Below, one piece after another: positions 27,421 through 35,033 of a stretch of DNA of 64,000 nt (position 1 is the first letter of the stretch; every line of letters starts with the position of its first letter). The notes under the pieces were generated by a model that searched no databases, was not told where the DNA came from, and saw only the letters and a list, made by a program, of their open reading frames with translations. The position numbers were made by a program, and so were the translations under genes. The stretch is taken from the NCBI RefSeq assembly GCF_037977235.1, contig NZ_CP150276.1, forward strand, positions 2,790,001 to 2,854,000, in the 5' to 3' direction. This DNA comes from Paenibacillus sp. FSL K6-0276. Lineage in GTDB: Bacteria; Bacillota; Bacilli; Paenibacillales; Paenibacillaceae.

Positions 27421-28080
27421 ATGGATAAGGTATTATATAAAATAGCCAATTCGATAAGCAGTGAGGTAAAAAGAGTCACCGTTGGGATATCGGGTCATGG
27501 TGCATCTGGAAAGACAACGTTTGCCCATAATCTTTTAAAGCTACTGGGACATGAGGGTGTAAATTATATGAATACTGACCCCTATATTATCGGTTCTCAT
27601 CTTAGAAAGTACACTGTAATCGACTATGAATATAACAATGAACATCATCATAATAAAATGACAGCTTGTCACCCTGCTGCTCATAATATATCCGCTTTAG
27701 AAAGAGACATTCGAATGATGCGAGATGGTTTAGATTTTTATACAATAGACACGAATTATTTAAAGAGTACTATGATAGCTTCACAAAACAGAGTGAATAT
27801 TGTAGAAGGCATGAGCGTTGCTTTTGCAGACCCGAACTTGTTTGATCTGAAAGTGTACTTATATACGGATGGAGACACTGAATTGATGAGGAGGAGTCTA
27901 CGTGATGTCTCTGAAAGAGGAACAAATATTAATGATTTAAAAAAATCTCATGAAGAACGTAGAATTCAGTATGATTTGTTTATGCATCCTTTCCATCGAA
28001 ACTTTGATATCGTTTTACAAAATTCCAATGAAGGTTATATTCTTATGAATTCAGGAGGGAATTATGAATCTTGCAAATAA
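27421..28080 (+). CDS. uridine-kinase-like P-loop NTPase
   Basis: A 219-residue protein with Walker A GISGHGASGKTTFAHNLL, a nucleoside-kinase-type HPAAHN segment and VNIVEGMSVAFADPNLFD, then RSLRDVSERG as the lid Arg region. The pattern is that of the uridine/phosphoribulokinase superfamily. ATG 27421 has GGAGGAATAT immediately upstream. Its end overlaps the start of pgsA by 17 bases, showing translational coupling. Confidence 0.78.
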   Translation: MDKVLYKIANSISSEVKRVTVGISGHGASGKTTFAHNLLKLLGHEGVNYMNTDPYIIGSHLRKYTVIDYEYNNEHHHNKMTACHPAAHNISALERDIRMMRDGLDFYTIDTNYLKSTMIASQNRVNIVEGMSVAFADPNLFDLKVYLYTDGDTELMRRSLRDVSERGTNINDLKKSHEERRIQYDLFMHPFHRNFDIVLQNSNEGYILMNSGGNYESCK

Positions 28081-28615
28081 AGTAACTATCGCCAGAATAT
28101 TATTAATCCCCATCTTCATTCTACTTTTTTCAAAATATCCTGATTGGCCAGATGGAATTTATTATGCAGCCATTGTTTTTATACTCGCATCAGTCACTGA
28201 CAAACTAGATGGGTATATTGCTAGGAAATATAATCAGATTACGAACCTTGGCAAGTTACTTGATCCATTGGCGGATAAGTTACTCATATCTGCTGCGTTG
28301 ATCCTACTAGTAAGTCAGCATAGATTATACGCATGGGTAGCATTAGTTATTGTAGCAAGGGAAGTTATCATTACAGGGATTAGACTTGTCGCTGTCTCTC
28401 AGAAAATAGTGTTGCAAGCTGATCGATACGGCAAAATTAAAATGGTATCTCAAGTGGTTGCGATTACAGTTGTTATGTTAGACAATCATCCATTCGCCTT
28501 TATTACGAATATTCCTATTGATCAAATTTTAATCTATTTTGCATTAATCATAACTGTCTATTCTGGCTTTAACTACATAAAAAACAACTATCATTCTTTA
28601 AAAATAGAGAGCTGA
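28064..28615 (+). CDS. pgsA: CDP-diacylglycerol--glycerol-3-phosphate 3-phosphatidyltransferase
   Basis: A 183-residue, four-helix-plus membrane enzyme. The CDP-alcohol phosphatidyltransferase motif is complete: DKLDGYIARKYNQITNLGKLL followed by DPLADK (D-G-AR-G-D-D). It forms phosphatidylglycerol phosphate in the membrane, the entry step to phosphatidylglycerol and cardiolipin. Preceded by AGGAGGGAATT inside the upstream gene. It may be a second pgsA copy, as the usual housekeeping copy in Bacillales sits near recA/cinA and not in this context. Its terminator was hit by the IS that follows. Confidence 0.88.
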   Translation: MNLANKVTIARILLIPIFILLFSKYPDWPDGIYYAAIVFILASVTDKLDGYIARKYNQITNLGKLLDPLADKLLISAALILLVSQHRLYAWVALVIVAREVIITGIRLVAVSQKIVLQADRYGKIKMVSQVVAITVVMLDNHPFAFITNIPIDQILIYFALIITVYSGFNYIKNNYHSLKIES

Positions 28616-28659
28616 GAGAAGAATAATTTAAGAAACAAGGGCTAAACAAAAAGGCTGCT

Positions 28660-28667
28660 GACTAATC
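28660..28667. repeat. left copy of target duplication GACTAATC
   Basis: Same 8 bases (9 if the next G is counted) occur at 30585-30592, directly after the right IS end. It forms the loop and inner stem of the pgsA terminator before insertion. Confidence 0.72.
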
Positions 28668-28721
28668 GAGGGCACTGAAAAACGTATGCTTTAAGAATCT
28701 GTAAAATGTACCTAAATAGAT

Positions 28722-28764
28722 AAAGGCGAAATTTCACTCCATTCCGAGTAAGATTTCGCCTTTA
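28722..28764 (-). terminator. rho-independent terminator of IS transposase
   Basis: Stem AAAGGCGAAAT (28722-28732) / ATTTCGCCTTT (28753-28763) with a T-rich tail on the minus strand and TTTATTTTA on the plus strand, so it can work both ways. Confidence 0.75.
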
Positions 28765-28786
28765 TTTTATGATTTCTTCATGTTTT

Positions 28787-30238
28787 TTACTTTATTAACG
28801 TCAATATTCGTTTGAGATTGACAGCGAATATGGCCATTGCCCCTTGCATGTGCATGCCAACAAGACCTGAGGAAGTTGCCACATCATACCCATGTCGGTG
28901 TTTTAATTCACTATTCTTCGCTTCAATTTTATAGCGCTCTTTTGACTTTTCTTTGAAATATTCTCCTTCTTGGAACGCGTGCTGCTCGCTATGCTCCGTT
29001 GATTTGATACTGATTGAATAGGTTTTCGATTTTGCTCCTTCTTTATAACAACCTTCTTTTAAGGGGCATTGCTTACACTTATCGATATCAAAGTAATAGG
29101 TATCTACTTGATTTGCTCCTACATTTTTTGTCCCCGTACGTGCCCTGCGAGTTGCCATCTGTCCGGCTTTACAAACGTACATTCCTGCATCTTTATTAAA
29201 CTCAAATTCATTTTCTTTTTTACGTTTTCCTTGCGTAATTAATGGGTGTAATTTGGATACTAATTGCAATCCATTTTCATGGGCATATTGGATATTCTCT
29301 TTCTCAGAATAGGCTGTATCTCCAATGATCGTATCGATTTCCATACCCGTTTTACGACTTTTAGTAATCAAGGATTGAAGTTGTTTTCCATCACTTTTTT
29401 CACCTGTTGTAATTACTGCAGCTGTAATAATACGTTCTTCATTCATTGCAATATGTGTTTTATAGCCAAAAAAAGAAGAGTCGGCTGTTTTGTGACCCAC
29501 ACGTGCATCTGGATCATTAGAAAATTGAAGGTGCTCCACGTGATCTTCTACGATTTCCTTTAAGTAGTTCAACTTTTCCTTTACCTTTGGATATTCGCGG
29601 ATACTTTCTTCTTTTTCCACGGCGTCAATTACTTTTTGGCAATAGTCCAGTTCATCCACTAATTCGTTTGTAGTTGTTTTTGGCGGGAATTTATCTTTCA
29701 TGTTTTCATTGATTTGATAAACGGCCTTGCGCAACAGCTTAGACTTCTCCATCAATATTTCTTTGGGTGATTGCTGATTGAATCGTGATTTCGTGTGGGT
29801 AGCATCCACAATAATTGCGCGGCTTTTAATGATTTCTTTTTCCAATGCAATTTCCACCGTTTTTTGAATCAGCATGTCGAGCAGGTTCACATCTTTCAAC
29901 CGAAGTTTACGAAACTTCGTGAGTGAACTAGGGTTGATGACATCGTCTTCAGGCGCCATATCTAAGAAGTATTTGAGCGACATGTCATATTTAGAACGTT
30001 CTACGACATCCACATCGGATAAATCGAAAATCGATTTTAGTAATAAATACTTGAACATACGAATAGGAGGCACGGCATTGCGACCATTATCTAGGCAATA
30101 TTTATTCTGTAATTCTTCATGAACAAAAGAAAAATCTACGAGGTCATTTATTTGTCGTAGCATATTATCTTTAGGTACGACGATATCGTAAATCGCCATA
30201 AATGGACTGAGGTTAAGGGATTGTTGGTTTGAAATCAT
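28787..30238 (-). CDS. IS1182 family transposase, intact
   Basis: A 483-residue DDE transposase. The N-terminal DUF772 region reads YCLDNGRNAVPPIRMFKYLL; catalytic Asp in IIVDATHTKSRFN; middle Asp in IIGDTAYSEKEN; Cys-rich segment CKQCPLKEGCYKEG; catalytic Glu in KIEAKNSELKHRHGYD. Start ATG 30238 (GGTGGTGA upstream) is preferred over an in-frame start at 30250. No frame break, so the element could be active. Confidence 0.9.
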   Translation of the reverse strand: MISNQQSLNLSPFMAIYDIVVPKDNMLRQINDLVDFSFVHEELQNKYCLDNGRNAVPPIRMFKYLLLKSIFDLSDVDVVERSKYDMSLKYFLDMAPEDDVINPSSLTKFRKLRLKDVNLLDMLIQKTVEIALEKEIIKSRAIIVDATHTKSRFNQQSPKEILMEKSKLLRKAVYQINENMKDKFPPKTTTNELVDELDYCQKVIDAVEKEESIREYPKVKEKLNYLKEIVEDHVEHLQFSNDPDARVGHKTADSSFFGYKTHIAMNEERIITAAVITTGEKSDGKQLQSLITKSRKTGMEIDTIIGDTAYSEKENIQYAHENGLQLVSKLHPLITQGKRKKENEFEFNKDAGMYVCKAGQMATRRARTGTKNVGANQVDTYYFDIDKCKQCPLKEGCYKEGAKSKTYSISIKSTEHSEQHAFQEGEYFKEKSKERYKIEAKNSELKHRHGYDVATSSGLVGMHMQGAMAIFAVNLKRILTLIK

Positions 30239-30281
30239 CCGAGTCACCACCTGAAATTAATACAATCATTATACAGCAAAA

Positions 30282-30322
30282 CAGGACACCCATCCTCGAA
30301 AAGATCGAGGATGGGTGTCCTG
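30282..30322. repeat. 18-bp perfect hairpin upstream of the transposase
   Basis: Arms 30282-30299 and 30305-30322 are perfectly complementary with a 5-base loop; both arms contain GGACACCCATCC or its complement. It lies 44 bases before the transposase start, where a promoter would be, and probably protects the transposase from read-through transcription. Confidence 0.75.
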
Positions 30323-30396
30323 GAATGGAGTTTTCATGGGCCTCTAAAAGGCGCCTTTATAACTTGAACTTAAAAACATTAGAGGGGTGTAGCGAA

Positions 30397-30514
30397 GGGG
30401 AAATTTGGAACTGGAGGAGCGATAGCGACCGCCTTTGTCTCCGGATTTCAACCGCAAATAGCGATTTAATCAAGAAATCTGGAGACAACAGCGGCCGGTA
30501 GTCCAAATATTCCC
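30397..30514. ncRNA. structured palindromic element inside the IS right arm
   Basis: About 118 bases that fold end to end: GGGGAAATTTGGAACT (30397-30412) faces AGTCCAAATATTCCCC (30499-30514). An inner 13-bp stem GTCTCCGGATTTC (30437-30449) / GAAATCTGGAGAC (30474-30486) is complete if one G-U pair is allowed, and a CCGC / GCGG pair lies between. No ORF. It may be a structured RNA, a MITE-like repeat nested in the IS, or a regulatory part of the IS itself. I believe similar sequences recur in Paenibacillus intergenic DNA, but this is from memory and untested. Confidence 0.45.
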
Positions 30515-30584
30515 CGTAGTTAAACCTACTCCTTAAATGTATAGCCTTAAGTTAAATTAGTAACTGGACTTTTTCAGTGGCCTC

Positions 30585-30592
30585 GACTAATC
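30585..30592. repeat. right copy of target duplication GACTAATC
   Basis: Followed by GGGAGCCTTTT. Joining the left flank (AAAAAGGCTGCT) to this restores a hairpin with A and T tracts: the ancestral pgsA terminator. Confidence 0.72.
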
Positions 30593-30676
30593 GGGAGCCT
30601 TTTCAAGCATTATCTTAGTATAAGAATAAAAGGGAAGGAAATAACGATTATAAAGAAGTATATTATAAGTCAATCC

Positions 30677-30712
30677 AAATATATTGTAAAACGATAAAAT
30701 GTATGTTAGATT
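30677..30712 (+). promoter_or_regulatory. promoter and operator of DUF2975/XRE module 1
   Basis: -35 TTGTAA (30684-30689), 17-base spacer, -10 TAGATT (30707-30712). The -35 is embedded in the imperfect dyad TATTGT-AAA-ACGATA. The 22 bases 30677-30698 recur exactly at 31589-31610 before module 2, so this is probably the operator of the small Cro/CI regulators. Confidence 0.6.
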
Positions 30713-30745
30713 CAATTTTGAAAATAACTTGGTGAGGTGTGTTTT

Positions 30746-31228
30746 ATGAAACAAGGATCAACACTTTTTTTAAAGATCGTTATAGTTCTTATTGGACTTC
30801 CAGTACTTGCTTTGTGTATATTTTTCGTACCTGCAATTGCGAATTTTGCAGTAGAATTATATCCCGATTATAGTTTTATTAAATATCTCATTTTCATCGA
30901 TTTGTATGCATCGGCGATACCTTTTTATATTGCACTGTATCAAGCTTTTAAACTGTTAGGCTATATTGACAAGAACAATGCTTTCTCGGAAATATCTGTA
31001 CGGGTATTAAAAAATATAAAAAATTGTGCAATTACAATCTGTGGTGTGTATGTTGCAGGGATGCCGCTCTATTATCTCATTGGTGAGAAAGATGATGCCC
31101 CGGGTATCATAGTTATCGCTATGGTCGTGATTTTTGCTTCCATGGTGATTGCAGTTTTTGCTGCAGTTCTCCAAAAGCTTTTGAAGGAAGCTATTGATAT
31201 AAAATCAGAAAATGACTTAACGGTCTGA
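30746..31228 (+). CDS. DUF2975 family membrane protein (YoaS-like), copy 1
   Basis: A 160-residue protein with four helices (about 10-32, 48-72, 92-115, 125-150) and the charged end KEAIDIKSENDLTV typical of DUF2975. Unknown function; always paired with a tiny Cro/CI regulator. ATG 30746 with GGTGAGGTG upstream. It ends 10 bases before its regulator gene. Confidence 0.8.
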   Translation: MKQGSTLFLKIVIVLIGLPVLALCIFFVPAIANFAVELYPDYSFIKYLIFIDLYASAIPFYIALYQAFKLLGYIDKNNAFSEISVRVLKNIKNCAITICGVYVAGMPLYYLIGEKDDAPGIIVIAMVVIFASMVIAVFAAVLQKLLKEAIDIKSENDLTV

Positions 31229-31238
31229 GGAGAAAACA

Positions 31239-31454
31239 ATGGCGATTATTATTAATATTGACGTGATGCTGGCTAAAAGAAAAATGAGCGTAACTGAACT
31301 TTCGGAGCGGGTTGGAATAACAATGGCTAACCTGTCTATATTGAAAAATGGAAAGGCAAAAGCGGTACGATTATCAACGTTAGAGGCGATCTGCAAGGCT
31401 TTAGAATGTCAGCCTGGCGATATTTTAGAATACAAAAGTGAAGAGGACACTTAA
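31239..31454 (+). CDS. Cro/CI-type HTH regulator (YozG-like), copy 1
   Basis: A 71-residue XRE-family protein: MSVTELSERVGITMANLSILKNGKAKAVRLSTLEAICKAL is the five-helix HTH, ending CQPGDILEY. It likely represses its own DUF2975 operon through the repeated operator upstream. Start ATG 31239 with GAGGAGAAAACA. Confidence 0.85.
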   Translation: MAIIINIDVMLAKRKMSVTELSERVGITMANLSILKNGKAKAVRLSTLEAICKALECQPGDILEYKSEEDT

Positions 31455-31506
31455 GATATAAATGAACAATATCTCCTCTTATGTTTTTTTATGATCACTT
31501 CATTTC

Positions 31507-31558
31507 CTAGCAGGGCTCCTTCCTCGATCTTTATGAGGAGGGGGCCCTGCTTTGTTAT
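31507..31558 (+). terminator. rho-independent terminator between the two modules
   Basis: Strong stem AGCAGGGC...CTTCCTC / GAGGAGG...GCCCTGCT with a 9-base loop, followed by TTGTT. Confidence 0.75.
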
Positions 31559-31588
31559 TAAAGATAAAAAATATTTGTAATACAATCA

Positions 31589-31624
31589 AAATATATTGTA
31601 AAACGATAAATGATGTGATAAATT
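31589..31624 (+). promoter_or_regulatory. promoter and operator of DUF2975/XRE module 2
   Basis: -35 TTGTAA (31596-31601), 17-base spacer, -10 TAAATT (31619-31624), with the same 22-base block as module 1 at 31589-31610. Confidence 0.6.
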
Positions 31625-31658
31625 GAATTCACATTATTAACTTTGTGAGGTGCAGTTT

Positions 31659-32132
31659 ATGAAACGAGAAACACTCTTTTTAAAGATAGTTGTTATTCTT
31701 ATTGGAATTCCGGTTCTTGCTTTGTGTATTTTTTGGTTGCCTACGATACCTAATAAGGCAGCTGGAGATTATCCGATGTATTTGGTTTATCCCGTTCTTA
31801 TAGGGGTATATGCAACGGTGATGGCATATTTCGTAGCGTTATATCAGGCGTTAAGACTTCTAAGCTACATTGACACGAACAAAGCGTTCTCAGAACTATC
31901 CATTAAGGCTTTAAAAAATATAATATACTGTGCAATCATCATCAGTATCTTATATGCGGCGGGCATGCCACTTATTTACGAAATGGCACAAGAAGCCGAT
32001 GCACCAGGTCTCATAGTACTCGGACTTGTCATGACTTGCGCTCCAATAGTAATAGCGGTCTTTGCTGCTGTTCTTCAAAAGCTCTTAAAAAATGCCATAG
32101 AAATAAAATCAGAAAATGACTTAACAGTCTGA
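31659..32132 (+). CDS. DUF2975 family membrane protein (YoaS-like), copy 2
   Basis: A 157-residue paralogue of copy 1. The first helix and the C-terminus (EIKSENDLTV) are nearly identical while the second helix region has diverged. ATG 31659 with GTGAGGTG upstream. Arisen by tandem duplication of the whole module including its promoter. Confidence 0.8.
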   Translation: MKRETLFLKIVVILIGIPVLALCIFWLPTIPNKAAGDYPMYLVYPVLIGVYATVMAYFVALYQALRLLSYIDTNKAFSELSIKALKNIIYCAIIISILYAAGMPLIYEMAQEADAPGLIVLGLVMTCAPIVIAVFAAVLQKLLKNAIEIKSENDLTV

Positions 32133-32142
32133 GGTGAAAATA

Positions 32143-32358
32143 ATGGCGATTATAGTGAATATTGACGTGATGTTAGCTAAAAGAAAAATGAGCGTTACAG
32201 AGCTTACAGAAAGGGTTGGAATTACAATGGCTAATCTTTCTATATTGAAAAATGGAAAAGCAAAAGCGATTCGATTATCAACGTTTGATGCGATTTGTAA
32301 AGCTTTAGAATGTCAGCCTGGAGATATTTTAGAATACCTAATGGACGAAGATACTTAA
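32143..32358 (+). CDS. Cro/CI-type HTH regulator (YozG-like), copy 2
   Basis: A 71-residue paralogue of copy 1, differing at only a few positions (SERV to TERV, KAVRLSTLEA to KAIRLSTFDA, tail EYLMDEDT). The recognition helix (TMANLSILKNG) is unchanged, so both regulators should bind both operators. ATG 32143 with GAGGTGAAAATA. Confidence 0.85.
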   Translation: MAIIVNIDVMLAKRKMSVTELTERVGITMANLSILKNGKAKAIRLSTFDAICKALECQPGDILEYLMDEDT

Positions 32359-32430
32359 GATGTAAATGAGTAATAGACACTGCAGAATGAAAAGATTAGC
32401 ATTGCATGACCTGGAAAGGAGAGAGCATCA

Positions 32431-33204
32431 TTGAAATCAATTACACAGCTCCTGCATTTTGGCTATCATCAGGCGATGAGTTGCATATTTCCTATTGCGA
32501 TCTTTGGGACATTAGCTCTCTCTAACGTAATAGATCTGCCTTATATTTACCGATATGATGCCATTCTTATTATATTGCTTACCGTTCAATATCTTATGTA
32601 CCGTACTGGATTAGAGACACTAGATGAAATTAAAGTCATCTGTGTATTTCACATTATTGGTTTGCTGTTGGAAATTTATAAGATAAGAATGGGGTCATGG
32701 TCATACCCTGAGCCCGGGCTTATCAAGGTATTTGGAGTACCACTTTATAGCGGGTTTATGTATGCGAGTGTCGCGAGCTATATGTGTCAAATTTGGCGTA
32801 GACTGAAAATGGATATGACCGGCTGGCCGGGACTTGCTACTGCGGGATCGCTCGGAGCAGCCATCTATCTGAACTTTTTCACGCATCACTTTATTCCTGA
32901 TTTTCGCTGGTGGTTAAAGGGGCTTGTGCTCATTGTTTTTTGGAAAACTTGGATCATTTATCGGGTACGAAACACTACTTATCGGATGCCCTTGACACTG
33001 GCTTTTTTCTTAGTAGGTTTTTTTATCTGGTTAGCTGAGAATATCGCTACATTCTTTAATGCTTGGAAATATCCTGATCAGAATTATGTATGGCATGTGG
33101 TTAGTGTCAATAAGATCAGTTCGTGGTTCCTTCTGGTCATTATTAGTGTCATTATAGTTGCTCAGCTCAAACATGTTAAAGCTAACCGTAAAGCGAAAGA
33201 GTAG
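32431..33204 (+). CDS. DUF817 family membrane protein
   Basis: A 257-residue protein with about eight helices. GSWSYPEPGLIKVFGVPLYSGFMYASVASY and HHFIPDFRWWLKG are DUF817 signatures, a family of unknown function. It contains conserved His and Trp residues near the membrane face. TTG start at 32431 with GGAAAGGAGAG. Confidence 0.78.
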   Translation: MKSITQLLHFGYHQAMSCIFPIAIFGTLALSNVIDLPYIYRYDAILIILLTVQYLMYRTGLETLDEIKVICVFHIIGLLLEIYKIRMGSWSYPEPGLIKVFGVPLYSGFMYASVASYMCQIWRRLKMDMTGWPGLATAGSLGAAIYLNFFTHHFIPDFRWWLKGLVLIVFWKTWIIYRVRNTTYRMPLTLAFFLVGFFIWLAENIATFFNAWKYPDQNYVWHVVSVNKISSWFLLVIISVIIVAQLKHVKANRKAKE

Positions 33205-33271
33205 AGTATCAGCTTCAAAGGAAATAGTAGTACATGGAATGAGAATAAATTAGTGATGAGGAGGAGATGAG

Positions 33272-33676
33272 ATGAAATATACAGATTTAAAAGAATTGCA
33301 GGATGTGTTATTCTTTGGTCTAATAGAGCCAGAGGTAAATCAACTAAGGTTATCTTTTTGTAAAAGTAAAGTTAGTGATATACCTGAACCACTTATGGTT
33401 GGAGAGAAAAGTTCTTCATTAATACAAGTTGATTTTTACTCATACATTGCATATTCGATTAGAAATGAATTCTTTACTTCTTGGGATGATTATGAGGAAT
33501 TTGACGGAAAAATATTTAGGATTTATAAGAAATCAAGGTATCTTGATTTTATTTCTAATGGAATATTCGCATCAAAGGATTTTCCAGGACCCTATAAGCA
33601 CTATGGGATCTGTTGTATTGACCATGTCGTTGATATTATTTCAACATCGGAACCTGTTGTAAGGGAAATTAAATGA
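33272..33676 (+). CDS. hypothetical protein
   Basis: A 134-residue soluble, Tyr/Phe-rich, acidic protein that I do not recognise. GAGGAGGAGATGAG before ATG 33272 is a strong ribosome binding site. Size and composition resemble contact-dependent immunity-type or SUKH-like small proteins, but no motif proves it. Its TGA overlaps the ATG of a possible 35-codon ORF. Confidence 0.55.
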   Translation: MKYTDLKELQDVLFFGLIEPEVNQLRLSFCKSKVSDIPEPLMVGEKSSSLIQVDFYSYIAYSIRNEFFTSWDDYEEFDGKIFRIYKKSRYLDFISNGIFASKDFPGPYKHYGICCIDHVVDIISTSEPVVREIK

Positions 33677-33780
33677 CGTATAACAATGTTCCGGTCATAC
33701 CAGGACAACCAGTCATGGTCGATGATGATTTATTGCTTTATTTAACTAAAGACTTACAAAGCAAATTGAAAGTTATATAA
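33673..33780 (+). CDS. possible small coupled ORF (35 aa)
   Basis: ATG 33673 overlaps the preceding stop (ATGA) and the frame runs to TAA at 33780, reading MTYNNVPVIPGQPVMVDDDL at its start. Proline- and acid-rich, no known family. Could be a translationally coupled partner, or the remnant of the N-terminus of a longer gene. Confidence 0.3.
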   Translation: MTYNNVPVIPGQPVMVDDDLLLYLTKDLQSKLKVI

Positions 33781-33878
33781 ATGCAGCTCGAAAAACCGAT
33801 GGCGCACATTGCCTATGCTTGTCTTTTTTAACGATTAGAGTTATTATGGATTTTCAAAGTCGTTAATGGAGGTGCTGA

Positions 33879-34277
33879 ATGAAATATTCCCAAGCGACAG
33901 ACTATGCGCTTCATGCAATGCTTTATCTGGTGACTGCGGCGTCCGATAAGCCAGTAGGCGTTCAATTGCTTGCTGAGAAGCTGGGTGTTTCACAAACCTA
34001 TCTGTCTAAAATGATGACCAAGCTAGTGAAGGCTGGACTGATTCAATCTGCACCCGGTGCAAACGGGGGGTATCGTCTCAGACGGAAGTCCGAAGATATC
34101 TCTTTTCTGGATATTATCCATGCGATCGAAGGGACTGCTTCTTTGTTCGAATGTAGTCTGGATCACGGAAGCGAGTGCCTGATTCAACAGGTTGTGATTG
34201 ACGCTGAGAGACAGATGGAGCAGTACTTGGAGAATAAGAAAATTGCAGATTTGGCGAAAACAATGAAGACGGAGTAA
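33879..34277 (+). CDS. Rrf2 family transcriptional regulator
   Basis: A 132-residue protein beginning KYSQATDYALHAMLYL, with winged HTH QLLAEKLGVSQTYLSKMMTKLVKAGLI and wing GANGGYRL. Two Cys (FECSLDHGSECL) remain where Fe-S members have three, so it may sense redox or thiol stress without a cluster, or bind one incompletely. GGAGGTGCTGA before ATG 33879. The methyltransferase 75 bases downstream is a common partner. Confidence 0.85.
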   Translation: MKYSQATDYALHAMLYLVTAASDKPVGVQLLAEKLGVSQTYLSKMMTKLVKAGLIQSAPGANGGYRLRRKSEDISFLDIIHAIEGTASLFECSLDHGSECLIQQVVIDAERQMEQYLENKKIADLAKTMKTE

Positions 34278-34351
34278 AGATCCGTTCTTTTTTGGGAACT
34301 ATTAAGGATAATACAAGTCCGTAATGACTTTAATATAAAGGAGAATGAGGT

Positions 34352-34981
34352 ATGACGGAATTCTGGGAATCAAGCTTTATAGAAAAACAAACGATGTGGG
34401 GATTTGAACCTACAGACTCCGCAATCGTGACTAAGGACTTTTTTCTTGAAAAGAATGTTAAGGATATACTGGTACCAGGTATTGGATATGGTAGAAATGC
34501 AAAGGTTTTTATTGAGAGTGGAATAAATGTAACAGGTATTGAGATTTCCCAAACAGCGATTGATTTGGCGAGGGAAAATGGAATTGATATAGGCATTTTT
34601 CATGGTTCAGTAACGGACATGCCTTTTGATAACAAATGCTATGATGGTATATTTTGCTATGCACTTATTCATTTATTGAATCATCGTGAAAGAGAGAAGT
34701 TTATTAAGGATTGTTATGATCAGTTAAAACCAAATGGATTTATGATTTTTACAACGGTTTCAAAAAAAGCCCCAATGTTCGGAAAGGGTAAGCAATTAGA
34801 TAAAGATTATTTTGAGACCATGGATGGCGTGAAAATTTTCTTTTATGATTCTGACTCCATAACACAAGAATTTGAAAAATATGGACTGGTAGAGTTTTCA
34901 GAAATGGATGAGCCTAATAAAAACATGCAGAATAAACCTTCAATAAATTTTATAATGGTAAAATGTAAGAAAGAACTATAA
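34352..34981 (+). CDS. class I SAM-dependent methyltransferase
   Basis: A 209-residue Rossmann-fold methyltransferase of the thiopurine/tellurite-resistance type: WESSFIEKQTMWGFEP at the start, SAM motif I ILVPGIGYGRNAKVF, motif II GIEISQTAIDLA, and DGIFCYALIHLL. It probably methylates a small toxic molecule and could be regulated by the Rrf2 protein just upstream. Confidence 0.85.
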   Translation: MTEFWESSFIEKQTMWGFEPTDSAIVTKDFFLEKNVKDILVPGIGYGRNAKVFIESGINVTGIEISQTAIDLARENGIDIGIFHGSVTDMPFDNKCYDGIFCYALIHLLNHREREKFIKDCYDQLKPNGFMIFTTVSKKAPMFGKGKQLDKDYFETMDGVKIFFYDSDSITQEFEKYGLVEFSEMDEPNKNMQNKPSINFIMVKCKKEL

Positions 34982-35033
34982 GCGAGAAGTTTGACATATC
35001 GAAGATAGTATATTTCAAAAGAAGGTAGGAGTT

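Larger units (their letters stand above)
28668..30584 (-). mobile_element. IS1182-family insertion sequence (about 1917 bp)
   Basis: Terminal inverted repeats GAGGGCACTGAAAAA (left, from 28668) and, reverse-complemented, GAGGCCACTGAAAAA (right, ending 30584), differing by one base. Flanked by direct repeat GACTAATC. Carries one intact transposase on the minus strand, a hairpin terminator at each side of it and a 230-base non-coding right arm. Not the same element as the one at 14.7 kb: ends and transposase differ strongly. Confidence 0.82.

Noticed and set aside
29264..29563. A 99-codon plus-strand ORF inside the second IS
   Set aside because: Antisense shadow of an intact transposase.
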